Numbered from the stretch's first letter, positions 33,701-44,720 are shown. The stretch: 64,000 bases of DNA from Megaustenia siamemsis (GCA_032433765.1 JAVIAB010000051.1:83901973-83965972); one strand, 5' to 3'. Numbers and translations are program-made. The notes: generated by a model from the letters alone, not told the origin.

Positions 33701-34566
33701 CTTTCTCTCATGTGCTTTGCTCTCTCTCGTGTGCTATCTTTGCTCTCGTGCGATTTTCTCTCTCTCTCGTGTAATTTGCTCTCTCGTGTGATTCGCTCTC
33801 TCGTGTGATTTGCTCTCTCGTGTGATTTGCTCTCTCGTGTGATTTGCTCTCTCGTGTGATTTGCTCTCTCTCGTGAGTTTTACTCTCTCGGGGGTTTTGC
33901 TCTCGTGTGCTTTCTTTGCTCTCTCTCGTGTGCTTTTTTGCTCTCTCGTGTGCTTTTTTGCTCTCCCTCGTGTGCTTTTTGCTTTCTCGTGTGCTTTTTT
34001 GCTCTCTCTCGTGTACTTTGCTCTCTCGCATACTTTGCTCTCTCGCATACTTTGCTCTGTACTCTTTGCTCTCTCTCTCTCGTGGGCTTTGCTCTTTCTC
34101 GTGTGCTTTGCTCTTTCTCGTGTGATTTGCTCTTTCTCGTGTGATTTGCTTTTTCTCGTGTGCTCTGCTTTTTCTCGTGTGCTTTGCTCGCTCTCCTGTG
34201 GTTTGCTCTTTCTCGTGTTTTTTCTCTTTCTCGTGTTTTTTTCTCTTTCTCGTGTTTTTTCTCTTTCTCGTGTTTTTTCTCTTTCGTGTGTTTTTCTCTT
34301 TCTCGTGTTTTTTTCTCTTTCGTGTGTTTTTCTCTCTTTCGTGTGTTTTTCTCTTTCGTGTGTTTTTCTCTTTCGTGTGTTTTTCTCTTTTGTGTGTTTT
34401 TCTCTTTCGTGTGTTTTTCTCTTTCGTGTGTTTTTCTCTTTCGTGTGTTTTTCTCTTTCGTGTGTTTTTCTCTTTCGTGTGTTTTTCTCTTTCGTGTGTT
34501 TTTCTCTTTCGTGTGTTTTTTCTCTGTCGTGTGTTCTCTCTCATGTGTTTTTCTCTTTCTTGTGTG

Positions 34567-34605
<39 letters not shown>

Positions 34606-34841
34606 TGCTTTGCTCTATCACGTGTGCTTTGTTTTCTTTATTATGTGCGTGTGCTTTGCTTTCTGTCGTTTGCTTATCTTTTTCTCGTGTGCTGTTCTTT
34701 CATGTGCTGTTGTCTCGTGTGGTGTTCTTACTTTCATTTGTGCTTTTAGCTTTCTCTCTCGTGTGCTTTTCTCCTCGTTTACTTTTCTCCTTACTTTTCT
34801 CATGTGGTTTTCACTCTCGCTTGTTTTTATCTCTCGCGCGT

Positions 34842-34878
<37 letters not shown>

Positions 34879-34925
34879 CTCGCTCTCGCTCTCTCTCTCT
34901 CTCTCTCTCTCCTGTACTTTACTCT
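33701..34925. repeat. Polypyrimidine region, part 5: 17-bp CTTTCGTGTGTTTTTCT array
   Basis: CTCTCGTGTGATTTG units (15-16 bp, 33780-33870), then a tight 17-bp array CTTTCGTGTGTTTTTCT at 34210-34520 and (CT)n runs at 34566-34600 and 34843-34910. No coding signal. Confidence 0.93.
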
Positions 34926-35749
34926 TAATCGTTTGCTTTTCTCTTAATCATTTGCTTTACTCTTATTCGTATGCTTTTCTCTCAATCGTATGCTTTTCTC
35001 ATTTTCGCGTGCCTTTTCATCTTTCTTGTGCTTTTCCCTCATTCGTGAGATTTTCATGTCTTTAGCCTGATTTTTCTTTTTTCGCGTGATTTTCTTTTTC
35101 CCGTACTTTTAATTCTTTTGCTTCTTTTTTATAAGTTTTTTCTCATGTGCCTTTCTCTTCCTCGTGTGCTTTTCACCCTCGTGTGCTTTTCACCCTGGTG
35201 TGCTTTTCTCATTCGTATGCTTTTCTCTCATTCGTATGCTTTTCTCAATTTCGCGTGCCTTTTCGTCTTTCTTGTGCTTTTCCCTTTTCGTGAGATTTTT
35301 CTATCTTTAGCCTGATTTTTCTTTCTTCGCGCGCTTTTCTCTTTCCCGTACTTTTCATTCTTTTGCTTCTCTTTTTACTCTAATTTCTTTTCTCATGTGC
35401 CTTTCTCTTCCTCGTGTGCCTTTCTCTTCTACGTGTGCTTTTCTCCCTCGTGTGCCTTTCATCCTCGTGCTTTTCTCCCTCGTGTGCTTTTCTCCCTCGT
35501 GTGTTTTTTCCCTCGTGTGTTTTTCTCCCTCGTGTGTTTTTCTCCCTCTTGTACTTTTCTTCCTCGTGCTTTTCTCCCACCTGTACCTTTCTATCTTGAG
35601 TTATCTTCCTTCTCGTTTTATTTTCTATTTCGTGTTGTTTTGTCTATCGTGTTGTTTTCTCTTGTGTTATTTTCTCTTTTTTGTTAGCTCTCTCGTGTGT
35701 TTTGCTCCCTCTCGTGTGTTTTGCTCCCTCTCGTGTGCAATGCTCTTTC
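34926..35749. repeat. Polypyrimidine region, part 6: decayed units with an internal duplication
   Basis: A block beginning CTCATTCGTATGCTTTTCTC and running through TTTCGCGTGCCTTTTC to CTTTTAATTCTTTTGCTTC / CTTTTCATTCTTTTGCTTC occurs at about 34960-35130 and again at 35205-35370, offset about 240 bp. Then CCCTCGTGTGTTTTTCT-type units follow to 35560. More diverged than neighbouring parts. Confidence 0.85.
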
Positions 35750-36840
35750 CCGTGTGCTTTGCTTTTATTCGTATGCTTTGCTTTTATTCGTGTGCTTTGC
35801 TTTTATTCGTGTGCTTTGCTTTTATTCGTGTGCTTTGCTTTTATTCGTGTGCTTTGCTTTTATTCGTGTGCTTTGCTTTTATTCGTGTGCTTTGCTTTAA
35901 TTCGTGTGCTTTGCTTTAATCAGTGTGCTTTGCTTTTATCCGTGTGCTTTGCTTTTATCCGTGTGCTTTGCTTTTATCCGTGTGCTTTGCTTTTATTCGT
36001 GTGCTTTGCTTTTATTCGTGTGCTTTGTTTTTTTTCCGTGTGCTTTGCTTTGCTTTTTTTCGTGTGCTTTGCTTTTTTCGTGACCTTTGCTTTTTTCGTG
36101 ACCTTTGCTTTTTTCGTGTCCTTTGCTTTGTTTTCCTTTTTTCGTGTGCTTTGCTTTGCTTTTTTCGTGTGCTTTGCTTTGCTTTTTTCGTGTGCTTTGC
36201 TTTGCTTTTTTCGTGTGCTTTGCTTTGCTTTTTTCGTGTGCTTTGCTTTGCTTTTTTCGTGTGCTTTGCTTTGCTTTTTTCGTGTGCTTTGCTTATTTTC
36301 ATGTGCTTTGTTCTTTTTCGTGTGCTTTGCTTTTATTCGTGTGCTTTGCTTTTATTCGTGTGCTTTGCTTTTATTCGTGTGCTTTGCTTTTATCCGTGTG
36401 CTTTGCTTTTATCCGTGTGCTTTGCTTTTATCCGTGTGCTTTGCTTTTATCCGTATGCTTTGCTTTTATCCTTGTGCTTTGCTTTTATCCGTGTGCTTTG
36501 CTTTTTTTCGTGTGCTTTGCTTTTTTTCGTGTGCGTTGCTTTTATTCGTGTGCTTTGCTTTTATTCGTGTGCTTTGCTTTCATCCGTGTGCTTTGCTTTC
36601 ATCCGTGTGCTTTGCTTTTATTCGTGTGCTTTGCTTTTATTCGTGTGCTTTGCTTTTATTCGTGTGCTTTGCTTTTTATTCGTGTGCTTTGCTTTTTATT
36701 CGTGTGCTTTGCTTTATTCGTGTGCTTTGCTTTTATTCGCGTGTTTTGCTTTTATTCATGGGCTTTGCTTTTTTTCGTGTGCTTTTTTTTTCGTGTCCTT
36801 TGCTTTGCTTTTCTATCGTGTGCTTTGCTTTCATTCGTGA
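35750..36840. repeat. Polypyrimidine region, part 7: 19-bp CGTGTGCTTTGCTTTTATT array
   Basis: About 55 units of 19 bp (CGTGTGCTTTGCTTTTATT or TTATC), with a block of 23-bp units holding a doubled GCTTTGCTTT at 36130-36290. Sequence outside the CGTG step is T-rich. Confidence 0.95.
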
Positions 36841-37185
36841 GCTTTTCTTTTATTCTTCAACTTTTCTCACTTTCGCGTGTTTTACCGTTTTTCGCGGTAA
36901 TTTTGCATTTACGTTATTTTCCCTTTCTTGTGCATTTCTCTCTTTGGCCTGCTTTTATCTCTGTGGCGTACATTTCTCTATTTCGCTATCTTTTCACTCT
37001 TTCACGTTCTTTTCTCCCTCGCATGCTTTTCTCTCTCTCGCTTTCTTTACTATCTGGTGTGATTTTTCTTTCTTTCTATCTCGCTCTCTCTCTGTCTCTC
37101 TCTCATGAGTGCTTTTCTTTCTCTTTTTCTCTCTCCTCTCGCATGTGCTTTTTTTCTCTCTTTTATCTGTGCTTTTCTTTCTACA
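36841..37185. repeat. Polypyrimidine region, part 8: degenerate linker
   Basis: Pyrimidine-rich but irregular, with CTTTCTCTCTCGC-type motifs. It separates the CGTG-based arrays from the GCAG-based array and appears to be the oldest part of the region. Confidence 0.75.
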
Positions 37186-39153
37186 AGGCGCTGTTCTCTC
37201 TGCAGTATGCTCTCTCTGCAGTACGCTTTCTCTGCAGTACGCTTTCTCTGCAGTATGTTCTCTCTGCAGTCCGCTCTCTCCGCAGTACGCTCTCTCTGCA
37301 GAACGCTTTCTCTGCAGTACGCTTTCTCTGCAGTCCGCTCTCTCTGCAGTCCGCTTTCTCTGCAGTATGTTCTCTCTGCAGTCCGCTCTCTCTGCAGTCC
37401 GCTCTCTCTGCAGTCCGCTCTCTCTGCAGTCCGCTCTCTCTGCAGTCCGCTTTCTCTGCAGTATGTTCTCTCTGCAGTCCGCTCTCTCTGCAGTCCGCGC
37501 TCTCTGCAGTCCGCACTCTCTGCAGTATGTTCTCTCTGCAGTTACCTCTCTCTGCAGTTACCTCTCTCTGCAGTATGCTCTCTCTGCAGTATGCTCTCTC
37601 TGCAGTATGCTCTCTCTGCAGTCCGCTCTCTCAGCAGTCAGCTCTCTCTGCAGTCCGCTCTCTCTGCAGTCCGCTCTCTCTGCAGTATGTTCTCTCTGCA
37701 GTCCTTTCTCTCTCTGCAGTATGCTCTCTCTGCAGTATGCTCTCTCTGCAGTCCGCTCTTTCTGCAGTATGTTCTCTCTGCAGTCCGTTCTCTCTGCAGT
37801 CCTTTCTCTCTATGCAGTATGCTCTCTCTGCAGACCGCTCTCTCTGCAGTCCGCTCTCTCTGCAGTATGTTCTCTCTGCAGTCCGTTCTCTCTGCAGTCC
37901 TTTCTCTCTATGCAGTCCGCTCTCTCTGAAGTCCGCTCTCTCTGCAGTACGCTCTCTCTGCAGTCCGCTCTCTCTGCAGTATGTTCTCTCTGCAGTCCGC
38001 TCTCTCTGCAGTCCTTTCTCTCTATGCAGTATGCTCTCTCTGCAGTCCGCTCTCTCTGCAGTCCGCTCTCTCTGCAGTATGTTCTCTCTGCAGTCCGTTC
38101 TCTCTGCAGTCCTTTCTCTCTCTGCAGTCCGCTCTCTCTGCAGTCCGCTCTCTCTGCAGTCCGCTCTCTCTGCAGTCCGCTCTCTCTGCAGTATGTTCTC
38201 TCTGCAGTCCGCTCTCTCTGCAGTCCGCTCTCTCTGCAGTATGCTCTCTCTGCAGTCCGCTCTCTCTGCAGTCCGCTCTCTCTGCAGTCCGCTCTCTCTG
38301 CAGTATGCTCTCTCTGCAGTCCGCTCTCTCTGCAGTCCGCTCTCTCTGCAGTCCGCTCTCTCTGCAGTCCGCTCTCTCTGCAGTCCGCTCTCTCTGCAGT
38401 ATGCTCTCTCTGCAGTCCGCTCTCTCTGCAGTCCGCTCTCTCTGCAGTCCGCTCTCTCTGCAGTATGCTCTCTCTGCAGTCCGCTATCTCTGCAGTCCGC
38501 TCTCTCTGCAGTCCGCTCTCTCTGCAGTATGTTCTCTCTGCAGTCCGCTCTCTCTGCAGTACGCTCTCTCTGCAGTCCGCTCTCTCTGCAGTATGTTCTC
38601 TCTGCAGTCCGCTCTCTCTGCAGTATGTTCTCTCCGCAGTCCGCTCTCTCTGCAGTATGTTCTCTCTGCAGTCCGCTCTCTCTGCAGTATGCTCTCTCTG
38701 CAGTCCGCTCTCTCTGCAGTATGCTCTCTCTGCAGTATGCTCTCTCTGCAGTATGTTCTCTCTGCAGTATGCTCTCTCTGCAGTATGTTCTCTCTGCAGT
38801 CCGCTCTCTCTGCAGTATGTTCTCTCTGCAGTATGCTCTCTCTGCAGTATGTTCTCTCTGCAGTATGCTCTCTCTGCAGTATGTTCTCTCCGCAGTCCGC
38901 TCTCTCTGCAGTATGTTCTCTCTGCAGTCCGCTCTCTCTGCAGTATGCTCTCTCTGCAGTATGCTCTCTCTGCAGTATGCTCTCTCTGCAGTCCGCTCTC
39001 TCTGCAGTATGCTCTCTCTGCAGTCCGCTCTCTCTGCAGTCCGCTCTCCCTGCAGTATGCTCTCTCTGCAGTCCGCTCTCTCTGCAGTATGTTCTCTCTG
39101 CAGTCCGCTCTCTCTGCAGTCCGCTCTCTCTGCAGTCCGCTCTCTCTGCAGTC

Positions 39154-39154
<1 letters not shown>
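37186..39154. repeat. Polypyrimidine region, part 9: 16-bp CTCTCTCTGCAGTCCG array
   Basis: About 122 units of 16 bp, CTCTCTCTGCAGTCCG alternating with variants ending GTATG or GTACG. CTGCAG recurs every 16 bp, so this stretch should give a PstI ladder. A few 18-bp units (CTTTCTCTCTCTGCAG or CTATGCAG) mark subrepeats at 37700-38130. Because 16 is not a multiple of 3 and the 48-bp cycle has no stop, all forward frames are open for up to 1 kb codon-length. These are not genes. Confidence 0.96.

Positions 39155-39209
<55 letters not shown>
39155..39209. repeat. (CT)n microsatellite closing the polypyrimidine region
   Basis: About 27 CT dinucleotides following the last GCAGTCCG unit, then one final CTGCAG. 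Confidence 0.97.
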
Positions 39210-39212
<3 letters not shown>

Positions 39213-39966
39213 GTACGCGTTACGTGCTCCCACATATCAGCAGCAATTTTATTACTTTAATCACGTCATTTCTCAGACCTTCAGCAAATCCTCCGTAAGT
39301 CTTCGGTCGCCTCCACATTTTGTTGTTCCTTACTGTCGTATATAAGTGGACAGCGCAACACTTGTCTCAATCAAACAATTCCACTGCCAACTTCAGAGAA
39401 GCACGTGGACAAGTTGTGACGCAAATTTCCTGGACAAAATTGAAATAGCGTCAACACGTTACAAAACGTCAAACATAAAGTGGACAGGTTTTTAATTAAA
39501 CCGCGTACAACTAGACATAAATTATCAATATATAACAGACACAAGCGCTTTCTAAAGACAGCCGCCGTCTGTCGTAATTTTACCACATATCTTTTTCTGT
39601 CTATTAAAACGTTTTATTCGCAACCACGACAAGAGAAAGGATGGTGTTGACAAGATCAGCAAAGATCCGCGAAGCTAGATTAATTTGCTGCGCTTGTGTT
39701 ACATACGAAATCGGTTGGGGAAAAATAGTTCGTTATGTTTTCTGGCAGTTAAATTGGATACATGTTGCCAAAATAATTTGTCGTGAAATTTGTTCAAATA
39801 TATAAATAGTATTTTAGCTATATTAGGTTAAAGTTACTACTACTTGTCCATTCTGTTTCTCCGTTTACCAGTTTGTTTCTGTTTGTCTTGTTGCATTATT
39901 CGTATGTGCCCGAAGGTCTATAATATACCAGTAAGGAGCACTATATATAAGCAACACACAACATGA
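39210..39966. other. Interval without recognised gene
   Basis: Balanced-composition DNA between the polypyrimidine region and LINE-A. It holds a donor-like CTCCGTAAGT at 39290 but no partner acceptor or convincing frame. Confidence 0.45.
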
Positions 39967-40558
39967 TGATAGAAAACACCTGATTTAAGCAACATCCAAG
40001 ACGTCTGTGGACATGGAAAAGCCCAAGGGACAATGCACGCAATCAAATTGATTATATAATGATAAGCATTAGATTTAGAAACAGTCCGGTGTGTGTGGGA
40101 AAACTAGACCAGGGGCAGATTGCAATAGTGATCATGCACCAATTGTGGGAAAGCTTAGAGTAAAATTAAAAACAACAAAACGAGCCTCAGTTAACAAGTT
40201 AAATTTAGATTTACTAAAATCAGACAAGAATATGCAAGACAAATATAAAATCATAATTCAGAACCGGTACAATGCAATAGAGAAGATACAAAGCATTGGT
40301 AAACAGTGGGAAATGCTAAAAGAATCAATGCAACAAACATCAAAAGAGTTCATACCATCAGTGAGGACAAATTCAAGAAAGAAATGGATGACAGATGACG
40401 TTTTGCAGCTAATGGATACAAGAAGAAAAAAATTAAGATGAGTATAAGAGATTAAATAAAGAAATTGTAGTAAAATGCAATGAAGCAAAAGAAGCATGGC
40501 TAAAAGAGAGATGCAGAGAGACTGAAATGCAACAAAAAGGAGATGCTAAAGCTATATA
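39967..40558 (+). mobile_element. LINE-A, 5' segment (endonuclease end and linker)
   Basis: RTE-like LINE, 5'-truncated inside the endonuclease: FKQHPRRLWTWKSPRD, RNQIDYIMISIRF, then the SDHAP motif (NSDHAPIVGKLRVK), then the linker EKIQSIGKQWEMLKESM and VRTNSRKKWMTDDVLQ. A stop/frameshift follows at 40439. Interrupted by mariner at 40559; the target TA is at 40557-40558. The rest resumes at 41899. Confidence 0.9.
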
Positions 40559-40601
40559 CCAGGGGAGGTCAAAAAGTAATGCACACCAATTTTTTTCTCG
40601 G
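40559..40601 (+). repeat. Mariner left terminal inverted repeat
   Basis: Begins CCAGGGGAGGTCAAAAAGTA and ends CCAATTTTTTTCTCGG. It is the reverse complement of 41854-41896 except at base 2. This is the expected transposase-binding end. Confidence 0.96.
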
Positions 40602-40718
40602 CTAATAATAAAGATAGGAATATGAAATTTTGCACACTTGGAATATGAGATGTTCCAATTATGTGCACTAAATTGCACAGCATTCTGATAAATATTACGC
40701 AATCTATGAACCGTTAAA

Positions 40719-41789
40719 ATGGAGCTTGTCAACAATGTCCGTTACAAACAGCGAATTGTCATAGAATTTCTGGTTGCGGAAAAAGAAACTGTGGCAAACA
40801 TTCATAAACGACTGTGTGCAGTGTACAAATGTTCTGCAGTCGATAGGAGCACAGTTAGTCGCTGGGTTCAGAGAATTAAAGCTGCAGAAAGTGTACGAGT
40901 GGAGCTGTATGATTTACCGCGTTCTGAACGTGTTGCCTCGGCTACCAGCACAGACATGTTAAACCGGGCTGATGCCATTATTCGTAAGGATAGGCGTATC
41001 ACTCGTCAGCAATTGGCATTGCAGCTTACAGTCAGCAAGGGAAGTGCAATCGCAATTTTTAAAACTCTCGGATATTCAAAGATTTGCGCTCGATGGGTTC
41101 CTCGGTGCCTAACAAATGATCACAGAGTTCAAAGGAAAACATTCTGTTCTGAATTGTTGGAGCGTTTCGGTGTTGAAGGAGAAATGTTTTTGTCAAAAAT
41201 TGTTACCGGTGACGAAACGTGGGCACATTTTTATGAGCCTGAAACAAAAATGCAGTCAATGGAATGGCATCATCCGCAGTCACCAAAAAGAAAAAAATTC
41301 AAAACATCTCCATCAGCCGGAAAGGTGATGATCACTGTCTTCTGGGACATTGATGGTGTGATTCTTGTTGATGTAATGACAAGAGGTGAGACAATCAACT
41401 CGACAGCTTACATCAATACACTGACAAAACTCAAAAATCGGTTCCACAGAGTTCGGCCTAATAAGCTGTCTGCAGATTTGTTGCTTCAACATGACAATGC
41501 ACGCCCTCACACAAGTCTGGTAACACGGGAAGCAATCAACAAATTTGGTTGGACTGTACTGCCCCATCCTCCTTACAGCCCTGATCTGGCTCCCTCAGAT
41601 TTCCATCTGTTTGGACCACTCAAAAAATTCCTGCGTGGGACACACTTTGACAATGATGAGGGTGTGATCCGTGCAGTTAAAAAATGGCTACGCGAGCAGG
41701 ACAAAACTTGGTACAAACGAGGCATTCATGACCTAGTTTCGCGTTGGCGTAAGGCAATACGCTTGGACGGAGATTATGTTGAAAAATAG
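40719..41789 (+). CDS. Mariner-family transposase, intact, 356 aa
   Basis: Cut-and-paste DNA transposase that would act in the nucleus on its own 43-bp inverted repeats. The N-terminal half (about residues 8-115) forms the paired helix-turn-helix DNA-binding region (YKQRIVIEFLVAEKE; STVSRWVQRI; ITRQQLALQLTVSKGSA). The linker motif WVPRCL is at 126-131 (mariner WVPHEL position). Catalytic residues are D165 (TGDETW), D259 (HDNARPH) and D294 (YSPDLAPSDFHLF). D259 and D294 are separated by 34 residues, the DD34D spacing of mariner rather than Tc1. Length matches the family's usual ~345. Start chosen at the first ATG, 118 bp inside the left repeat; no frameshift or stop. It is the only undamaged protein gene in the window. 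Whether it is active cannot be told from sequence alone. Confidence 0.96.
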   Translation: MELVNNVRYKQRIVIEFLVAEKETVANIHKRLCAVYKCSAVDRSTVSRWVQRIKAAESVRVELYDLPRSERVASATSTDMLNRADAIIRKDRRITRQQLALQLTVSKGSAIAIFKTLGYSKICARWVPRCLTNDHRVQRKTFCSELLERFGVEGEMFLSKIVTGDETWAHFYEPETKMQSMEWHHPQSPKRKKFKTSPSAGKVMITVFWDIDGVILVDVMTRGETINSTAYINTLTKLKNRFHRVRPNKLSADLLLQHDNARPHTSLVTREAINKFGWTVLPHPPYSPDLAPSDFHLFGPLKKFLRGTHFDNDEGVIRAVKKWLREQDKTWYKRGIHDLVSRWRKAIRLDGDYVEK

Positions 41790-41853
41790 GTAGTGTAAAG
41801 TGGATGTTCAGCTTCAATCTGTGAAAATTTCACACATTTTGCCCGAATAGTTT

Positions 41854-41896
41854 CCGAGAAAAAAATTGGTGTGCATTACTTTTTGACCTCCCCTCG
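41854..41896 (-). repeat. Mariner right terminal inverted repeat
   Basis: Ends CTTTTTGACCTCCCCTCG; inverted copy of 40559-40601 with a single mismatch. The flanking TA follows at 41897. Confidence 0.96.
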
Positions 41897-41898
41897 TA

Positions 41899-43595
41899 CA
41901 AACAAATTGAGGAATTAACAAGAAGAAAAACGCAATCAAAAACGGGATGTCTAAGATCAAAGGAAGGAGAACTGTTGATTGATCAAGTAAACATAAGGGA
42001 ACGATGGACAAAATACATTAAAGATCTTTATAATGATGAACGAACAGAAGTAACTATAATGGATAATGGAGAAGGACTAGAAATACTCAGAGAAGAAGTG
42101 GAAGACGCATTGCACAATATGAAAGCAGGCAAAGCTCCTGGACCAGATAGTATAACTAAAGAAGAGATTGATGCCATGGGTGATTTTGGAAAAGAAAGAA
42201 TAACAAAAATATTGAATGATACCTACAACAGCGGATATATACCAGACGACATGCTCAAATCAATATTCATAGCCCTACCAAAGAAATCGGGTGCGATTGA
42301 ATGCGATGATCATCGCACAATAAACCTTATAAGTCATATGACTAAGATATTACTAAGAATCATCATGCGAAGAGTGCGAAACAAAATCAGTCCAGAAATT
42401 AGCGATGAACAGTGTGGTTTTGGTAGAGATAAAGGAACAAGCAATGTCATTTATATCATAAGATCTTTAGTAGAAAGAGCCATAGAGGTGAAAACAGATC
42501 TATACCTGTTTCATAGATTACACCAAGGCATTTGACAAAGTAAAGCACCAAGAAATAATCAACATTTTAGAAAGCATAAACGTAGACAGCAAAGATCTAA
42601 AAACAATAAAGAACATACAGTACTGGCAACAAACAGCGACCATAAAAACTGGAAACCAATTGGGAATGTTTCAACAAATAAAACAGGGTGTTAGAGAAGG
42701 TTGTGTGCTGTCACCAGATTTGTTTCATATTTATAGTGAGATTATTTTAAGATCCATAAGAGGCATGCCTGGAATAACAATTGGAGGTCATAATATAAAT
42801 AATCTAAGGTATGCTGATGATACAGTCTTAATCGCTAAGAGTGAAAATGAGTTACAAGAAATGTTGGACATTATAGTGAAAGAAAGCAAAAATAAAGGAC
42901 CCTGCCTTAATAGCAATAAGACAGAGGTAATGGTAACAACAATGAAAAAGACATCACCTCAGTGCAAAATAAAGGCAAGTGGAACAATATTAAAATAGGT
43001 AAATAAATTTAAATATTTGGGAACTTTGTTAACCTGAGACGGAAGATGTACAAAAGAAGTGAGATGCAGAATGGCTCATGCAAAAGCAGCTTTCCAAAAA
43101 ATGAGGAAGATACTATGCAATCCATTGCTGACAATAGAAACAAGAAAAATAGTTCTGAAATGTTACGTAGAGCCAGTTTAACATATTGATGCGAGTCATG
43201 GACAATAGGACAACAGACAAGAAAATCACTGGAGTCTGTAGAAATGTGGTTTTACAGAAGAATATTGAGAGTACTGTTGACAGCTAAGAAGAGTAATGAA
43301 GATGTTCTGAAAGAGGTCAAAGCAAAAAGAGAGCTAATTTCCAATATTAGGAAGAAACAATCATCATTTTTTGGCCATGTAATGAGAAGAGAACAATTGG
43401 AATATATTGTAACAACTGAAAAAATTGAGGGACGAAGAGATAGAGGGAAGCAAAGAGAAAAAATAACAGACAGCTTAAGAGAATGGCTTGGCAGAAGGTC
43501 AACAACAGAAATGATAAATAGCTGCCGAGAACGAAAGTTGTGGAGAGACACGATCACCTACGCCAGCAGGCCCGGTACTTGATGATGATGAGCAC
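41899..43595 (+). mobile_element. LINE-A, 3' segment (reverse transcriptase to tail)
   Basis: Continuation of the RTE-like LINE. RT blocks in order are MKAGKAPGPDSITKEEI (42120), SIFIALPKKSGAIECDDHRT (42260), ISDEQCGFGRDKGTSN (42398), then, after a 1-nt frameshift near 42507, FIDYTKAFDKVKHQE. REGCVLSPDLFHIYSE follows (42690), then the catalytic YADDTVLIA (42810). Stops at 42997 and 43035 and a frameshift near 43180 separate the C-terminal part (FYRRILRVLLTAKKSNED; FFGHVMRREQLEY; KIEGRRDRGKQRE; RKLWRDTITYASRPGT, stop at 43580). The tail GATGATGATGAG follows. The RTE clade is known for short trimer tails. Damage is light but sufficient to inactivate it. Confidence 0.92.
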
Positions 43596-44529
43596 TATAA
43601 TGCTCCATACTCTACGAAGCATGATCCGCTTGTTTAATTTGTCTCTTTGTGTATAAGTTTACTTGTCTCTGACAGACCGTAAGTATTCACTATTTCTGTT
43701 GTGTTTGTTTAAAATTGTCGCGGTTTATCTGGTTGTCAGTTACAGTATCTCTTGTATTGTATTTCCCCCACTTCTTCCCTTCCTTACTCAGATGCCTTTA
43801 GTTTCCCAGTATAGCTTGTCTGTGATTGGATTAAAACTGTCATGAGCACAATCATAAATATGAAACCTGACAATTCTCTTCCTAGCACATGTTAAAGAAA
43901 AGAATGCACGGTCCTGTAAGCATAACAATCACAAGACAAATAAATCAGATGTCTTGCAGCAATCATGGCTTCCACTCAATGTGCCAACTCTCAGGAGCTG
44001 AAGACTAGAGTGCCAGGAATTCATGTTAGCAGAATTGGTAATGTACGCATTCTCACGCAAAAAATACATTGTGATGGGTGGGGGGGGAGGAGAGACAACT
44101 GAGTTACGTATTTGTAAGGACTTTGAAAATAGGACAATGTGAAAGTACACGAATTTGTTCATTAGAAAATTGAAATCGAAGAAGATAACGTGTGTATGAG
44201 TAAAGCCAAACAACTTGCATCTTCCTTGTTCATTGTGCTGTTGAACCTGTTCTCATATTGGTAGACTACGCCATGAGGAAAGCTGTTCGCTGAATCAAGA
44301 AAAGAACAACGCAATAATTTTTAACACGATATCTACATCATCTTTACTTCTACAAAAACGGAAACTGCATATTTGTCAATCAAATCCTCTTAGCCATTTT
44401 CATAGAGTATAGGCCACTTATGGTCTTTCGATCGATCTGGATACAATTATTTCCGGGACATTTCATCTAGTTACTTCCGGCCGAGGACAATAACCTTGAG
44501 AGTTCGATGCCTTCTCTTCTAAATGTCAT
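43596..44529. other. Interval between LINE-A copies
   Basis: Mostly unique-looking. 44448-44470 reads ATTTCCGGGACATTTCATCT, the inverse of a unit of the 15-bp array at 23946. A G9 run lies at 44078. No gene recognised. Confidence 0.45.
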
Positions 44530-44720
44530 CATCATCATCAAGTACCGGGCTTACTGGCGTAGGTGATCATGTCTCTCCACAACTTTCGATTTCGGCAGCT
44601 ATTTATCATCTCTGTTGTTGACCTTCTGCCAAGCCATTCTCTTAAGCTGTCTTTTATTTTCTCTCTTTGCTTCCCTCTATCTCTTCGTCCCTCAATTTTT
44701 CCAGTTTTTATAATATACTC
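44530..44720 (-). mobile_element. LINE-A copy 3, 3'-terminal segment
   Basis: The minus strand reads FEYIIKTGKIEGRRDRGKQ, REWLGRRSTTEMINSCRN, RKLWRDMITYASKPGT-stop and the tail GATGATGATGATG. It continues the LINE-A segment at 46699-47243 across the LINE-B insertion. The last 12 bp (44709-44720) are the target duplication. Confidence 0.92.

Larger units (their letters stand above)
40559..41896 (+). mobile_element. Complete mariner transposon inserted in LINE-A
   Basis: 1338 bp, bounded by 43-bp terminal inverted repeats (40559-40601 and 41854-41896) with one mismatch at the second base, starting CCAGGGGAGGTCAAAAAG / CGAGGGGAGGTCAAAAAG. Flanked by TA (40557-40558 and 41897-41898), the mariner/Tc1 target duplication. 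Removing the element and one TA regenerates GCTATATACAAAC, which is exactly the sequence of the paralogous LINE-A copy at 22366. It contains one intact transposase gene and is probably a recent insertion. Confidence 0.97.

Noticed and set aside
36105..39260. Frame of 1051 codons and its overlapping neighbours on both strands
   Set aside because: By-product of CT-rich tandem units; the peptide is only a repeat of SLCSPLSLQSALSAVR-type sequence.
41975..42535. Host reverse-transcriptase-like gene
   Set aside because: Contiguous with other LINE-A blocks through a single frameshift; part of a dead retrotransposon.
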